Shown piece after piece: positions 7,523 through 12,668 of a stretch of DNA of 12,668 bases (its first letter is position 1; every line of letters begins with the position of its first letter). Where the stretch lies: assembly GCA_964393215.1 (NCBI GenBank), contig CAYMSW010000019.1, positions 1 to 12,668 of the forward strand. Reading direction: 5' to 3'. The position numbers were made by a program, and so were the translations under genes. Under the pieces are notes generated by a model. That model was not told where the DNA came from, did no database searches, and was given only the letters and a program-made list of their open reading frames with translations. This DNA comes from CAYFNK01 sp964393215 (GTDB lineage: Archaea > Nanobdellota > Nanobdellia > SCGC-AAA011-G17 > PNOQ01).

Positions 7523-7528
7523 ACCTCC
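7523..7528 (-). promoter_or_regulatory. Strong Shine-Dalgarno of the 35-residue protein
   Basis: The minus strand reads GGAGGT, complementary to the 3' end of 16S rRNA, with 7 nt to the ATG at 7515. Most other genes here appear leaderless or have weak upstream matches, so this site decides the start and marks the mRNA as leadered. Confidence 0.7.
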
Positions 7529-7568
7529 AAACAAAAAATAAAATAACTTAATTAAAAACTTTTCCTTT

Positions 7569-8522
7569 CTACAATTTATAATACTCTTTATACCATTCAA
7601 CAAATTTCTTTATACCTTCAGACAAAGAAACCTTAGGTTCATAACCTAACAAATACTTGGCCTTAGTTGTATCTCCAAAAGTAGTATCAACATCACCTGG
7701 CTGTCTAGTCAACATATTCTTTTCAGCTTCAACACCCAAATTCTTCTCAATCTCACCAATAAAATCCATCAACTTCTCAGGATGCCCTCTAGCCAAATTT
7801 ATTACTTCATACTTAAACGATTTATTTAATGCTTTCAAAACACCATCAGCAATATCATCAACATAGGTAAAATCTCTATCCTGTTTTCCATAATTATAAA
7901 CATCGATTGGTTTTCCATCTAAAATGCTCTTAACAAATTTAAAATAAGCCATATCTGGCCTTCCAAACGGACCATAAACAGTAAAGAATCTCAAACCAAT
8001 ACAATTCATCCCATAAATATGAGAATAAGCATGGGCAATCAGTTCATTGGACTTCTTAGTAGCTGCATACAAAGAGATTGGCTTATCAACATTATCTTGT
8101 TCAGCAAATGGAACATTTTTTCTACCGCCATAAACTGAAGATGAAGAAGCATAAACAATATCCTTCACTCCATTCTCCCTAGCTAACTCTAAAACATTCA
8201 GAAACCCAACAACATTTGACTCAGGATAAACAAAAGGGTTCTCTAAAGAATATCTAACTCCTGCCTGAGCAGCTAGATTACAAATCTTATCAAAACCATG
8301 TCTAGAAAATACTTCTTTTAATTCTTCATAATTGGATATGTCAACTTTATTCTGTTCAAATCCAGGAAATTCTTCAAGAATCTTTGATCTAGCTTTCTTC
8401 AAAGAAATATCATAATAATCGTTGAAATTATCTACAGAAACAACCTTGTGCCCTTGTTCTAACAACCTCTTCGCAACATGAAAACCGATAAAGCCGGCAC
8501 CTCCAGTCAACAATATCTTCAT
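7569..8522 (-). CDS. NAD-dependent nucleotide-sugar 4-epimerase, UDP-glucuronate 4-epimerase type
   Basis: A cytosolic extended short-chain dehydrogenase/reductase that inverts C4 of a nucleotide sugar, most likely UDP-glucuronate to UDP-galacturonate. The 317 residues match family length. Visible features: the NAD-binding Rossmann start ILLTGGAGFIG (3-13), D31 ending strand 2, NLAAQAGVRYS (82-92), ASSSSVYG (125-132) with the catalytic Ser, the catalytic pair Y152 and K156 (YAATK), and RFFTVYGPFGRPDMA (178-192), the block typical of UDP-glucuronate 4-epimerases. The reading frame is open upstream through the tRNA-Ser gene, but MKILL at 8522 is the true start because the Rossmann strand begins there. 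A TATA-like box lies 23-24 nt upstream. It may supply a uronic acid for the AglB-linked glycan. UDP-galactose 4-epimerase is the main alternative. Confidence 0.9.
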   Translation of the reverse strand: MKILLTGGAGFIGFHVAKRLLEQGHKVVSVDNFNDYYDISLKKARSKILEEFPGFEQNKVDISNYEELKEVFSRHGFDKICNLAAQAGVRYSLENPFVYPESNVVGFLNVLELARENGVKDIVYASSSSVYGGRKNVPFAEQDNVDKPISLYAATKKSNELIAHAYSHIYGMNCIGLRFFTVYGPFGRPDMAYFKFVKSILDGKPIDVYNYGKQDRDFTYVDDIADGVLKALNKSFKYEVINLARGHPEKLMDFIGEIEKNLGVEAEKNMLTRQPGDVDTTFGDTTKAKYLLGYEPKVSLSEGIKKFVEWYKEYYKL

Positions 8523-8541
8523 CAAAAACAAATTCCGAAGA

Positions 8542-8549
8542 AATATAAA
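8542..8549 (-). promoter_or_regulatory. TATA-like box of the epimerase gene
   Basis: The minus strand reads TTTATATT, centred 23-24 nt before the ATG at 8522, slightly closer than the 25-28 nt seen elsewhere. It lies in the 38-nt gap between tRNA-Ser and the epimerase. Confidence 0.4.
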
Positions 8550-8552
8550 AAA
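8547..8552 (-). terminator. T6 run after tRNA-Ser
   Basis: On the minus strand six consecutive T follow the tRNA-Ser 3' end by 8 nt. Archaeal RNA polymerase ends transcription at such T tracts, so this may release the tRNA precursor. It overlaps the TATA-like box of the epimerase, so the role is uncertain. Confidence 0.4.
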
Positions 8553-8560
8553 GTTATGCA

Positions 8561-8642
8561 CGCCAGCGCCAGGACTTGAACCTGGATGCCCGAAGGCACG
8601 GGTTTTCGAGACCCGCGCGTCTACCAATTTCGCCACGCTGGC
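8561..8642 (-). tRNA. tRNA-Ser(CGA), class II with long variable arm
   Basis: An 82-nt tRNA read from 8642 down to 8561. Acceptor GCCAGCG pairs with CGCTGGC; the D arm is GCG-AAATTGGTAGA-CGC; the anticodon stem CGGGT/ACCCG encloses loop CTCGAAA; the variable arm TGCC-TTCG-GGCA makes it class II; the T arm is CCAGG-TTCAAGT-CCTGG. The anticodon CGA (8608-8606) reads the serine codon UCG. The discriminator is G, as expected for archaeal tRNA-Ser (tRNA-Leu has A). CCA is not encoded (the genome reads TG there). There is no intron. The D arm closely resembles bacterial tRNA-Leu, which is odd but does not change the anticodon assignment. Confidence 0.92.
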
Positions 8643-8667
8643 ACATCTCCATTAAACTATAATAACC

Positions 8668-8675
8668 TTTATAAC
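8668..8675. promoter_or_regulatory. TATA box between tRNA-Ser and aglB, possibly bidirectional
   Basis: The plus strand reads TTTATAAC, centred 25-26 nt before the aglB ATG at 8697, so a leaderless transcript is predicted. Its core TTATAA (8669-8674) is palindromic and lies about 29 nt before the first base of tRNA-Ser on the minus strand, so it could serve both genes. A second AT-rich stretch (8657-8664) is the alternative for the tRNA but is only about 18 nt away. Confidence 0.6.
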
Positions 8676-8696
8676 CTTAACCAAAGTCTAAAATCC

Positions 8697-11255
8697 ATGG
8701 AAGAGGAGTTCAACATAGAGTATAGTTCTGAGGGCGTAAAAAAGAGCTTAGAAAAAACAAAGAGCTTTGTAATAAAACACAAAGTAATCTTACTACTAAT
8801 TATCCCACTATTTTTTGCAATATTCTTCAGAGCATATACTTACGATATACCAATGGGAGATGATCTAGCTGTAGGAACTATGCAGCAAAATATAATCTCT
8901 CAAATAGAATCACAAACAAGGCAAGAAAATCCAAATATAGATGAAGAAAGTTTAAATATTGTAGTACAACAAAGATATAATGAATATATTTCTCAAAATA
9001 AACAACAAATAGACGAACAAACAGGGCTGTTAGCAGAGCAAATAAAAAGTTACTACCAAGATGAATCAGGACAGACCTATTTACTAGCAATAGATCCTTA
9101 TCACTATTATAGGCAAGCACAAAATATTCTAGATCATGGTCATGTTGGAGACGAAATAAAAGATGGAAGGCCATTAGACAACCACATGATTGCACCAAAC
9201 GGGAGATTTGTTTCAAACAGTTTCCATCCTTACATTGGAGCAAAATTACACAAAATAAGCACTTGGTTTGGAAACGATTCTCTAATGAAAACTATGTTTA
9301 TTTTACCATTAATATTCGCAGCACTAGCAACCATACCAGCATTCTTCATAGCAAGAAAAATAGGTGGAAATGTTGGCGGAGTAGTAGCAGCATTCATTCT
9401 TGCAATCCATCCAGTATTTTTAGGGAGAACTCCAGCAGGATTTTCAGATACTGATGCTTACAATATTTTCTTCCCATTAGTAATCATTTGGCTATTCATA
9501 GAATCATTTACTACAACAAAACAGAAAACCAAATTAATTTTTGGTGGATTAGCCGGATTCGCATCTGGAATATTCGCATACGCGTGGGGTGGATGGTGGT
9601 ACGTATTCGACCTAATATTAGCAAGCATAGCAATATACTTCATTTACTTATTAATCAAATACAAAAATAACGTATTCAAAAAGATAAAGACAAAGAATTT
9701 AATAAAAACAACTGTAGCCTACGTAGTTTCATCTGCAATCTTCGTAACGATTTTCAAAAATTTCAAAAGTTTCATGGCAGCATTCAAATCTCCAATGGAC
9801 GTGGTGCTTCTAAAAGAGGCTGCAAGACCATCTCTATGGCCAAACGTCTACACAACAGTAGCCGAACTAAACACAGTTGCATTAACCGATGTAATTTCTC
9901 AATTAGGGGGGAGATTAATTTTCACAATAGCAATAGTAGGTATCTTGCTTGTATTACTTCAAAAAAACAAAAAACAAATGGAAATCAAATATGGAATTAT
10001 AGCTACAATTTGGTTCCTTGGAACTCTTTACACAACAACAAAAGGAATAAGATTCATAATGTTCATGGTTCCAGTATTTGCAATAGGCATTGGGATCTTT
10101 TCAGGAAAGGTATACAAATTTATAACAAATTGGGCCTCAAAAGAACTGAACATAAAAAAGAAATTAGTTTCAGGATTGCTAATCTTAGTAATAGTTTTCA
10201 GTATGATTCCTTTAATGAAATCGGCTAACTCAACGGCAAAGGGAGAGGTACCATCAATGAATGATGCATGGTACAATGCTCTTATAAAAATAAAAGAAGA
10301 AACTGCAGAAGATTCAATAATAACTTCTTGGTGGGATTTCGGTCACTGGTTCAAAGCAATAGCGGATAGAGCAGTGACATTCGATGGGGCATCACAAAAC
10401 AGACCACAGGCCCATTGGGTAGGAAAAGCTCTGCTAACAAACAATGAAGAAGAAACAATAGGCATACTTAGAATGTTAGATTGTGGTGGCAATGATGCAT
10501 ATGATATACTTTTGGAAGAAACAGAAGATCCGCTAGTAACAAAAAGGGTCATAGATGAAATAATACTAAAAGACAGAAATGCTGCAAGTTCTGTTCTTGC
10601 ACAACACACATTAGACCCAGAAAAAATACTAGAAAAAACACATTGTACTCCTCCAGATGCATACTTAATAACATCAGAGGACATGGTTGGAAAAGCAAGC
10701 GTATGGGCACACTTCGGTTCTTGGAGTTTTGAAAGATCATTCATATACAATACAATAAGAAACAACAACAAAGAAGATACAATCAGCATAATAGTTGAAA
10801 ACTTGGGATATTCAGAAGAGAAAGCAGCATCATTTTACACGGAACTAAAAGGAATACCAGAACAGGAATCAAATGCATGGATCTCTCCTTATCCTGGTTA
10901 CATGGGAAATGCTGCATGTCAAGACCAAAATAGCACAATAGTTTGTAGTAATGGGATAGTTATCGATTTAAATTTTGACGCAGCATTTGCGCAAACAGAA
11001 GAGGGACATGTACCTCTAATGTTCTATAGAGACGATAATCAAATATACGAAAACGCAGACGGGACAAATGAAAATTTAGCAGTAGCATATTTACCTGAAA
11101 AATCAGAAATAGTAATGATGAGTCCAGAATTAATGGGTAGCACATTCACAGATTTATTTTACTATGGTGGAAAAAGATTAAACAACTTCGAACTCTTCGA
11201 CCATACTAATGGAGCAGATGGCTTCGATATTTACACTTGGAAAATAAAATGGTAG
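8697..11255 (+). CDS. aglB: Dolichyl-phosphooligosaccharide-protein glycotransferase AglB (STT3 family)
   Basis: Catalytic, single-subunit archaeal oligosaccharyltransferase that moves a lipid-linked glycan onto Asn of N-x-S/T sites on the outer face of the membrane. The 852 residues show TM1 (about 29-46), a first outer loop with the metal-binding D133 in AIDPYHYYR (131-139), a second acidic motif SDTDAY (250-255), a multi-helix membrane part to about residue 505, then a soluble domain with the sequon-binding SWWDFGHW (544-551) and DMVGKASVW (662-670), a DxxK-type motif. An unusual Gln/Glu-rich insert fills 61-125 between TM1 and the first Asp motif. The frame is open upstream through the tRNA, but the ATG at 8697 is chosen because of the TATA spacing and the tRNA end. 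The following glycosyltransferase overlaps its last 7 nt. Confidence 0.95.
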   Translation: MEEEFNIEYSSEGVKKSLEKTKSFVIKHKVILLLIIPLFFAIFFRAYTYDIPMGDDLAVGTMQQNIISQIESQTRQENPNIDEESLNIVVQQRYNEYISQNKQQIDEQTGLLAEQIKSYYQDESGQTYLLAIDPYHYYRQAQNILDHGHVGDEIKDGRPLDNHMIAPNGRFVSNSFHPYIGAKLHKISTWFGNDSLMKTMFILPLIFAALATIPAFFIARKIGGNVGGVVAAFILAIHPVFLGRTPAGFSDTDAYNIFFPLVIIWLFIESFTTTKQKTKLIFGGLAGFASGIFAYAWGGWWYVFDLILASIAIYFIYLLIKYKNNVFKKIKTKNLIKTTVAYVVSSAIFVTIFKNFKSFMAAFKSPMDVVLLKEAARPSLWPNVYTTVAELNTVALTDVISQLGGRLIFTIAIVGILLVLLQKNKKQMEIKYGIIATIWFLGTLYTTTKGIRFIMFMVPVFAIGIGIFSGKVYKFITNWASKELNIKKKLVSGLLILVIVFSMIPLMKSANSTAKGEVPSMNDAWYNALIKIKEETAEDSIITSWWDFGHWFKAIADRAVTFDGASQNRPQAHWVGKALLTNNEEETIGILRMLDCGGNDAYDILLEETEDPLVTKRVIDEIILKDRNAASSVLAQHTLDPEKILEKTHCTPPDAYLITSEDMVGKASVWAHFGSWSFERSFIYNTIRNNNKEDTISIIVENLGYSEEKAASFYTELKGIPEQESNAWISPYPGYMGNAACQDQNSTIVCSNGIVIDLNFDAAFAQTEEGHVPLMFYRDDNQIYENADGTNENLAVAYLPEKSEIVMMSPELMGSTFTDLFYYGGKRLNNFELFDHTNGADGFDIYTWKIKW

Positions 11256-12175
11256 ACATTTCAATAGTTCTTCCTATTTACAATGAAAGAAGAAACATTC
11301 CTATACTCTACAAAGAAATAAAAGCTGTCTTAGAAAATCTAAAAAAAAAGCATGAAATAATATTTGTAAATGACGGAAGCAGAGACGGTTCTGGAAGAGT
11401 AATAAACAACATAAGGGAACAAGATAAGTCAGTAAGAGCAATCCATTTTAGAAGAAATTTCGGACAAACCGCCGCACTTGATGCAGGATTTAAAAACAGT
11501 AATGGAAAAGTTGTAATTGCATTAGATTCTGATTTACAAGACGACCCAAAAAACATTCCAAGACTTCTAGCCAAATTAGAAGAAGGGTATGATGTAGTTT
11601 GCAGTTGGAGGTATAACAGAAGGGACAAATTGTTAAAGAAATTCATTTCAAGAGGGGCAGACTTTCTAAGAAAAGTAATATTCAAAGACAGAATACACGA
11701 TTCGGGATGTACATTCAAAGCCTACAGAAGAGAATGTTTAAACGATTTGAACCTCTATGGGGAAATGCATAGATTCATACCAGCAATACTCTCAACAAAA
11801 GGATACAGAATAACAGAAATAAAAGTAAATCACAGAAAAAGAATATATGAGAAAACAAAATATAATATGAAGAGAACAATAAAGGGCCTTCTTGATATGG
11901 TATTAATCAAATTTTGGATGGATTTCTCTACGAGACCACTACATTTATTTGGGGGACTGGGAGTATTAAGTGGAATGGCTGGATTCTTAGTTGGTTTATA
12001 TTTAACATATGTAAAAATATTCCAAGGTCAATCAATAGGAAACAGGCCACTTCTAATTTTGGCAGTCCTAATGATCCTAATCGGTCTAATTCTTCTAGTA
12101 TTTGGAATTCTAGCAGACATCTTAATAAAAATCTATTACAAAGATGAAAAAAGCTACTCGATAAAAGAGCAATAA
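11249..12175 (+). CDS. GT2 polyprenyl-phosphate glycosyltransferase (DPM1/GtrB/ArnC type)
   Basis: A membrane-bound GT-A enzyme that transfers a sugar from a nucleotide donor to a polyprenyl phosphate such as dolichyl phosphate. In the 308 residues counted from ATG 11249: ISIVLPIYNE (4-13), VNDGSRDGS (40-48), RRNFGQTAALDAGF (68-81), the metal-binding DSDLQDDP (93-100), HDSGCTFKAYRRE (150-162), and two C-terminal helices (about 233-255 and 269-293), which is the GtrB/ArnC layout. The sugar cannot be read from sequence. A TTG at 11237 is in frame but would add only four residues ahead of the first strand, so the ATG is preferred. The start overlaps the aglB stop, suggesting coupled translation and a shared N-glycosylation role. 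Confidence 0.9.
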   Translation: MVDISIVLPIYNERRNIPILYKEIKAVLENLKKKHEIIFVNDGSRDGSGRVINNIREQDKSVRAIHFRRNFGQTAALDAGFKNSNGKVVIALDSDLQDDPKNIPRLLAKLEEGYDVVCSWRYNRRDKLLKKFISRGADFLRKVIFKDRIHDSGCTFKAYRRECLNDLNLYGEMHRFIPAILSTKGYRITEIKVNHRKRIYEKTKYNMKRTIKGLLDMVLIKFWMDFSTRPLHLFGGLGVLSGMAGFLVGLYLTYVKIFQGQSIGNRPLLILAVLMILIGLILLVFGILADILIKIYYKDEKSYSIKEQ

Positions 12176-12177
12176 AG

Positions 12178-12185
12178 TTTAAAAA
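12178..12185 (+). promoter_or_regulatory. TATA-like box of the GtrA-like gene
   Basis: TTTAAAAA is centred 26-27 nt before the ATG at 12208 and starts 2 nt after the glycosyltransferase stop codon. The distance matches the other leaderless promoters in the window, so the last two genes may be transcribed separately from aglB. Confidence 0.5.
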
Positions 12186-12207
12186 CCAACAAAATAATCT
12201 CAAAGAA

Positions 12208-12420
12208 ATGATAAACAAAATAAAAGATAAATACTCGAAACACCAAAGATTTGTGGATTATTCTCTAGTTGGCGGAGTTAACGTAGTATTAAACATTTTT
12301 CTTCTATGGCTATTTATCGATATCTTTAAAATACATACAGTAATTAGCAGTACGATAGTTGTAGGGGGAATATTTGTCATAAAATACTTCGTCTACAAGA
12401 AAAGAGTATTTGCAAAATGA
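12208..12420 (+). CDS. Half-length GtrA-like membrane protein
   Basis: A 70-residue protein with two predicted helices (about 17-39 and 43-63). The segment FVDYSLVGGVNVVLN (15-29) matches the start of GtrA-family proteins (typically R-F-x-x-V-G-x-x-N), and IKYFVYKKRVFAK at the end matches the family's mid-point, where an N/K-F-x-x-x-R-x-x-x-F stretch follows helix 2. GtrA proteins normally have four helices and about 120-130 residues, so this is only the first half. It is not obviously a broken gene: the stop is followed at once by the next gene in an ATGA overlap. GtrA members are thought to flip polyprenyl-linked sugars, which fits the upstream GtrB-like enzyme. Two-helix units could dimerise. 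Family call moderate, function inferred. Confidence 0.72.
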   Translation: MINKIKDKYSKHQRFVDYSLVGGVNVVLNIFLLWLFIDIFKIHTVISSTIVVGGIFVIKYFVYKKRVFAK

Positions 12421-12668
12421 GTATACAAAATTTTTTGAAGAAACTTCCAATAGATTTAGGACAAGGCAACATAAACAAGGGTTTAAGATCAAAAACACAG
12501 GGAAAAGTAATTGCTGAATCATTAGTCAATAATGGAGAAGGTAAAAAAGCTCTAGATATTGGTTGTAGAGAAGGAATCCAATCTAAATGGTTAGAAGAAA
12601 AGGGATATGACGTAACTTCAATAGATATAGAAAAAGTATATGACAAATGTATTATAGCGAACGTAAAT
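12417..12668 (+). CDS. Class I SAM-dependent methyltransferase, N-terminal part
   Basis: The first 84 residues of a gene that runs off the window. It starts with the ATG at 12417, which overlaps the GtrA-like stop as ATGA, a classic coupling signal. ALDIGCREG (45-53) is motif I of Rossmann-fold methyltransferases, with Arg where the second Gly of G-x-G is usual. TSIDIEK (67-73) supplies the acidic residue at the end of strand 2 (D70) that binds the SAM ribose. The substrate is unknown; the location next to glycan genes suggests a sugar or lipid-linked glycan, but this is inference. The rest of the fold and the C terminus are missing only because of the window edge. Confidence 0.85.
   Translation, partial: MSIQNFLKKLPIDLGQGNINKGLRSKTQGKVIAESLVNNGEGKKALDIGCREGIQSKWLEEKGYDVTSIDIEKVYDKCIIANVN

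Noticed and set aside
8561..8642. Call as tRNA-Leu
   Set aside because: The D arm resembles tRNA-Leu, but the seven-base loop fixes the anticodon as CGA and the discriminator is G, both serine features.
10343..10789. 148-residue minus-strand ORF inside aglB
   Set aside because: It is antisense to the WWDFG and DxxK motif region of AglB and has no RBS or family feature; it is explained by codon bias on the other strand.
11237..11248. TTG start for the glycosyltransferase
   Set aside because: It adds only four residues and lacks an RBS; the ATG at 11249 stands just ahead of the first beta strand.
11308..11718. 136-residue minus-strand ORF opposite the glycosyltransferase
   Set aside because: The opposite strand carries the conserved DSD and HDSG motifs of GT2, so the ORF is a shadow.
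1..12668. CRISPR array, insertion sequence, phage or toxin-antitoxin locus
   Set aside because: No spaced direct repeats, terminal inverted repeats, transposase or integrase motifs, or small paired genes were found; base composition looks even throughout.

Overview
The window looks like part of a chromosome from an AT-rich DPANN archaeon, most likely a Pacearchaeota/Woesearchaeota-type genome. It carries archaeal-type secF-secD (F before D), an AglB/STT3 oligosaccharyltransferase, the archaeal tRNA methyltransferase Trm56, and tRNA genes without an encoded CCA end. Most genes have a TATA-like box centred 24-28 nt upstream of their ATG, so their mRNAs should be leaderless. The phylum is an inference from protein style, not from a marker phylogeny. 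I saw no insertion sequence, phage gene, CRISPR array or integration scar.

Layout. (1) 1-52, minus: 3'-truncated tRNA-Gly(TCC). (2) 78-4934, minus: a Cys-rich surface protein, a very large PKD-domain surface protein, a small membrane-anchored protein of unknown function, and trm56. The gaps are 25-36 nt, but each gene has its own TATA-like box, so this is a run of separately promoted genes as much as an operon. (3) 4988-7406, plus: secF and secD, overlapping by 23 nt, fired from a perfectly palindromic TATA box shared with trm56. (4) 7408-8642, minus: an unlisted 35-residue membrane protein with a strong Shine-Dalgarno (abutting secD tail to tail), a nucleotide-sugar 4-epimerase, and a class II tRNA-Ser(CGA). 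(5) 8697-12668, plus: aglB, a polyprenyl-phosphate glycosyltransferase, a half-length GtrA-like protein, and the start of a SAM methyltransferase cut by the window end.

How it fits together. The theme is the cell envelope. SecD/SecF assist translocation; the two signal-peptide proteins with C-terminal anchors are plausible clients. The epimerase, lipid-linked sugar transferase, GtrA-like protein and AglB look like parts of an N-glycosylation route that could decorate them. Trm56 and the tRNAs are housekeeping neighbours.

Points for a second look: two divergent promoters built on palindromic TATA boxes; the small SD-led membrane protein; the NAH/CC repeat protein; the PDZ-like domain and four-Cys loop in SecD; the Gln-rich insert in AglB; a tRNA-Ser whose D arm reads like a bacterial tRNA-Leu; and the two-helix GtrA. 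No gap longer than 300 bases lacks a gene.
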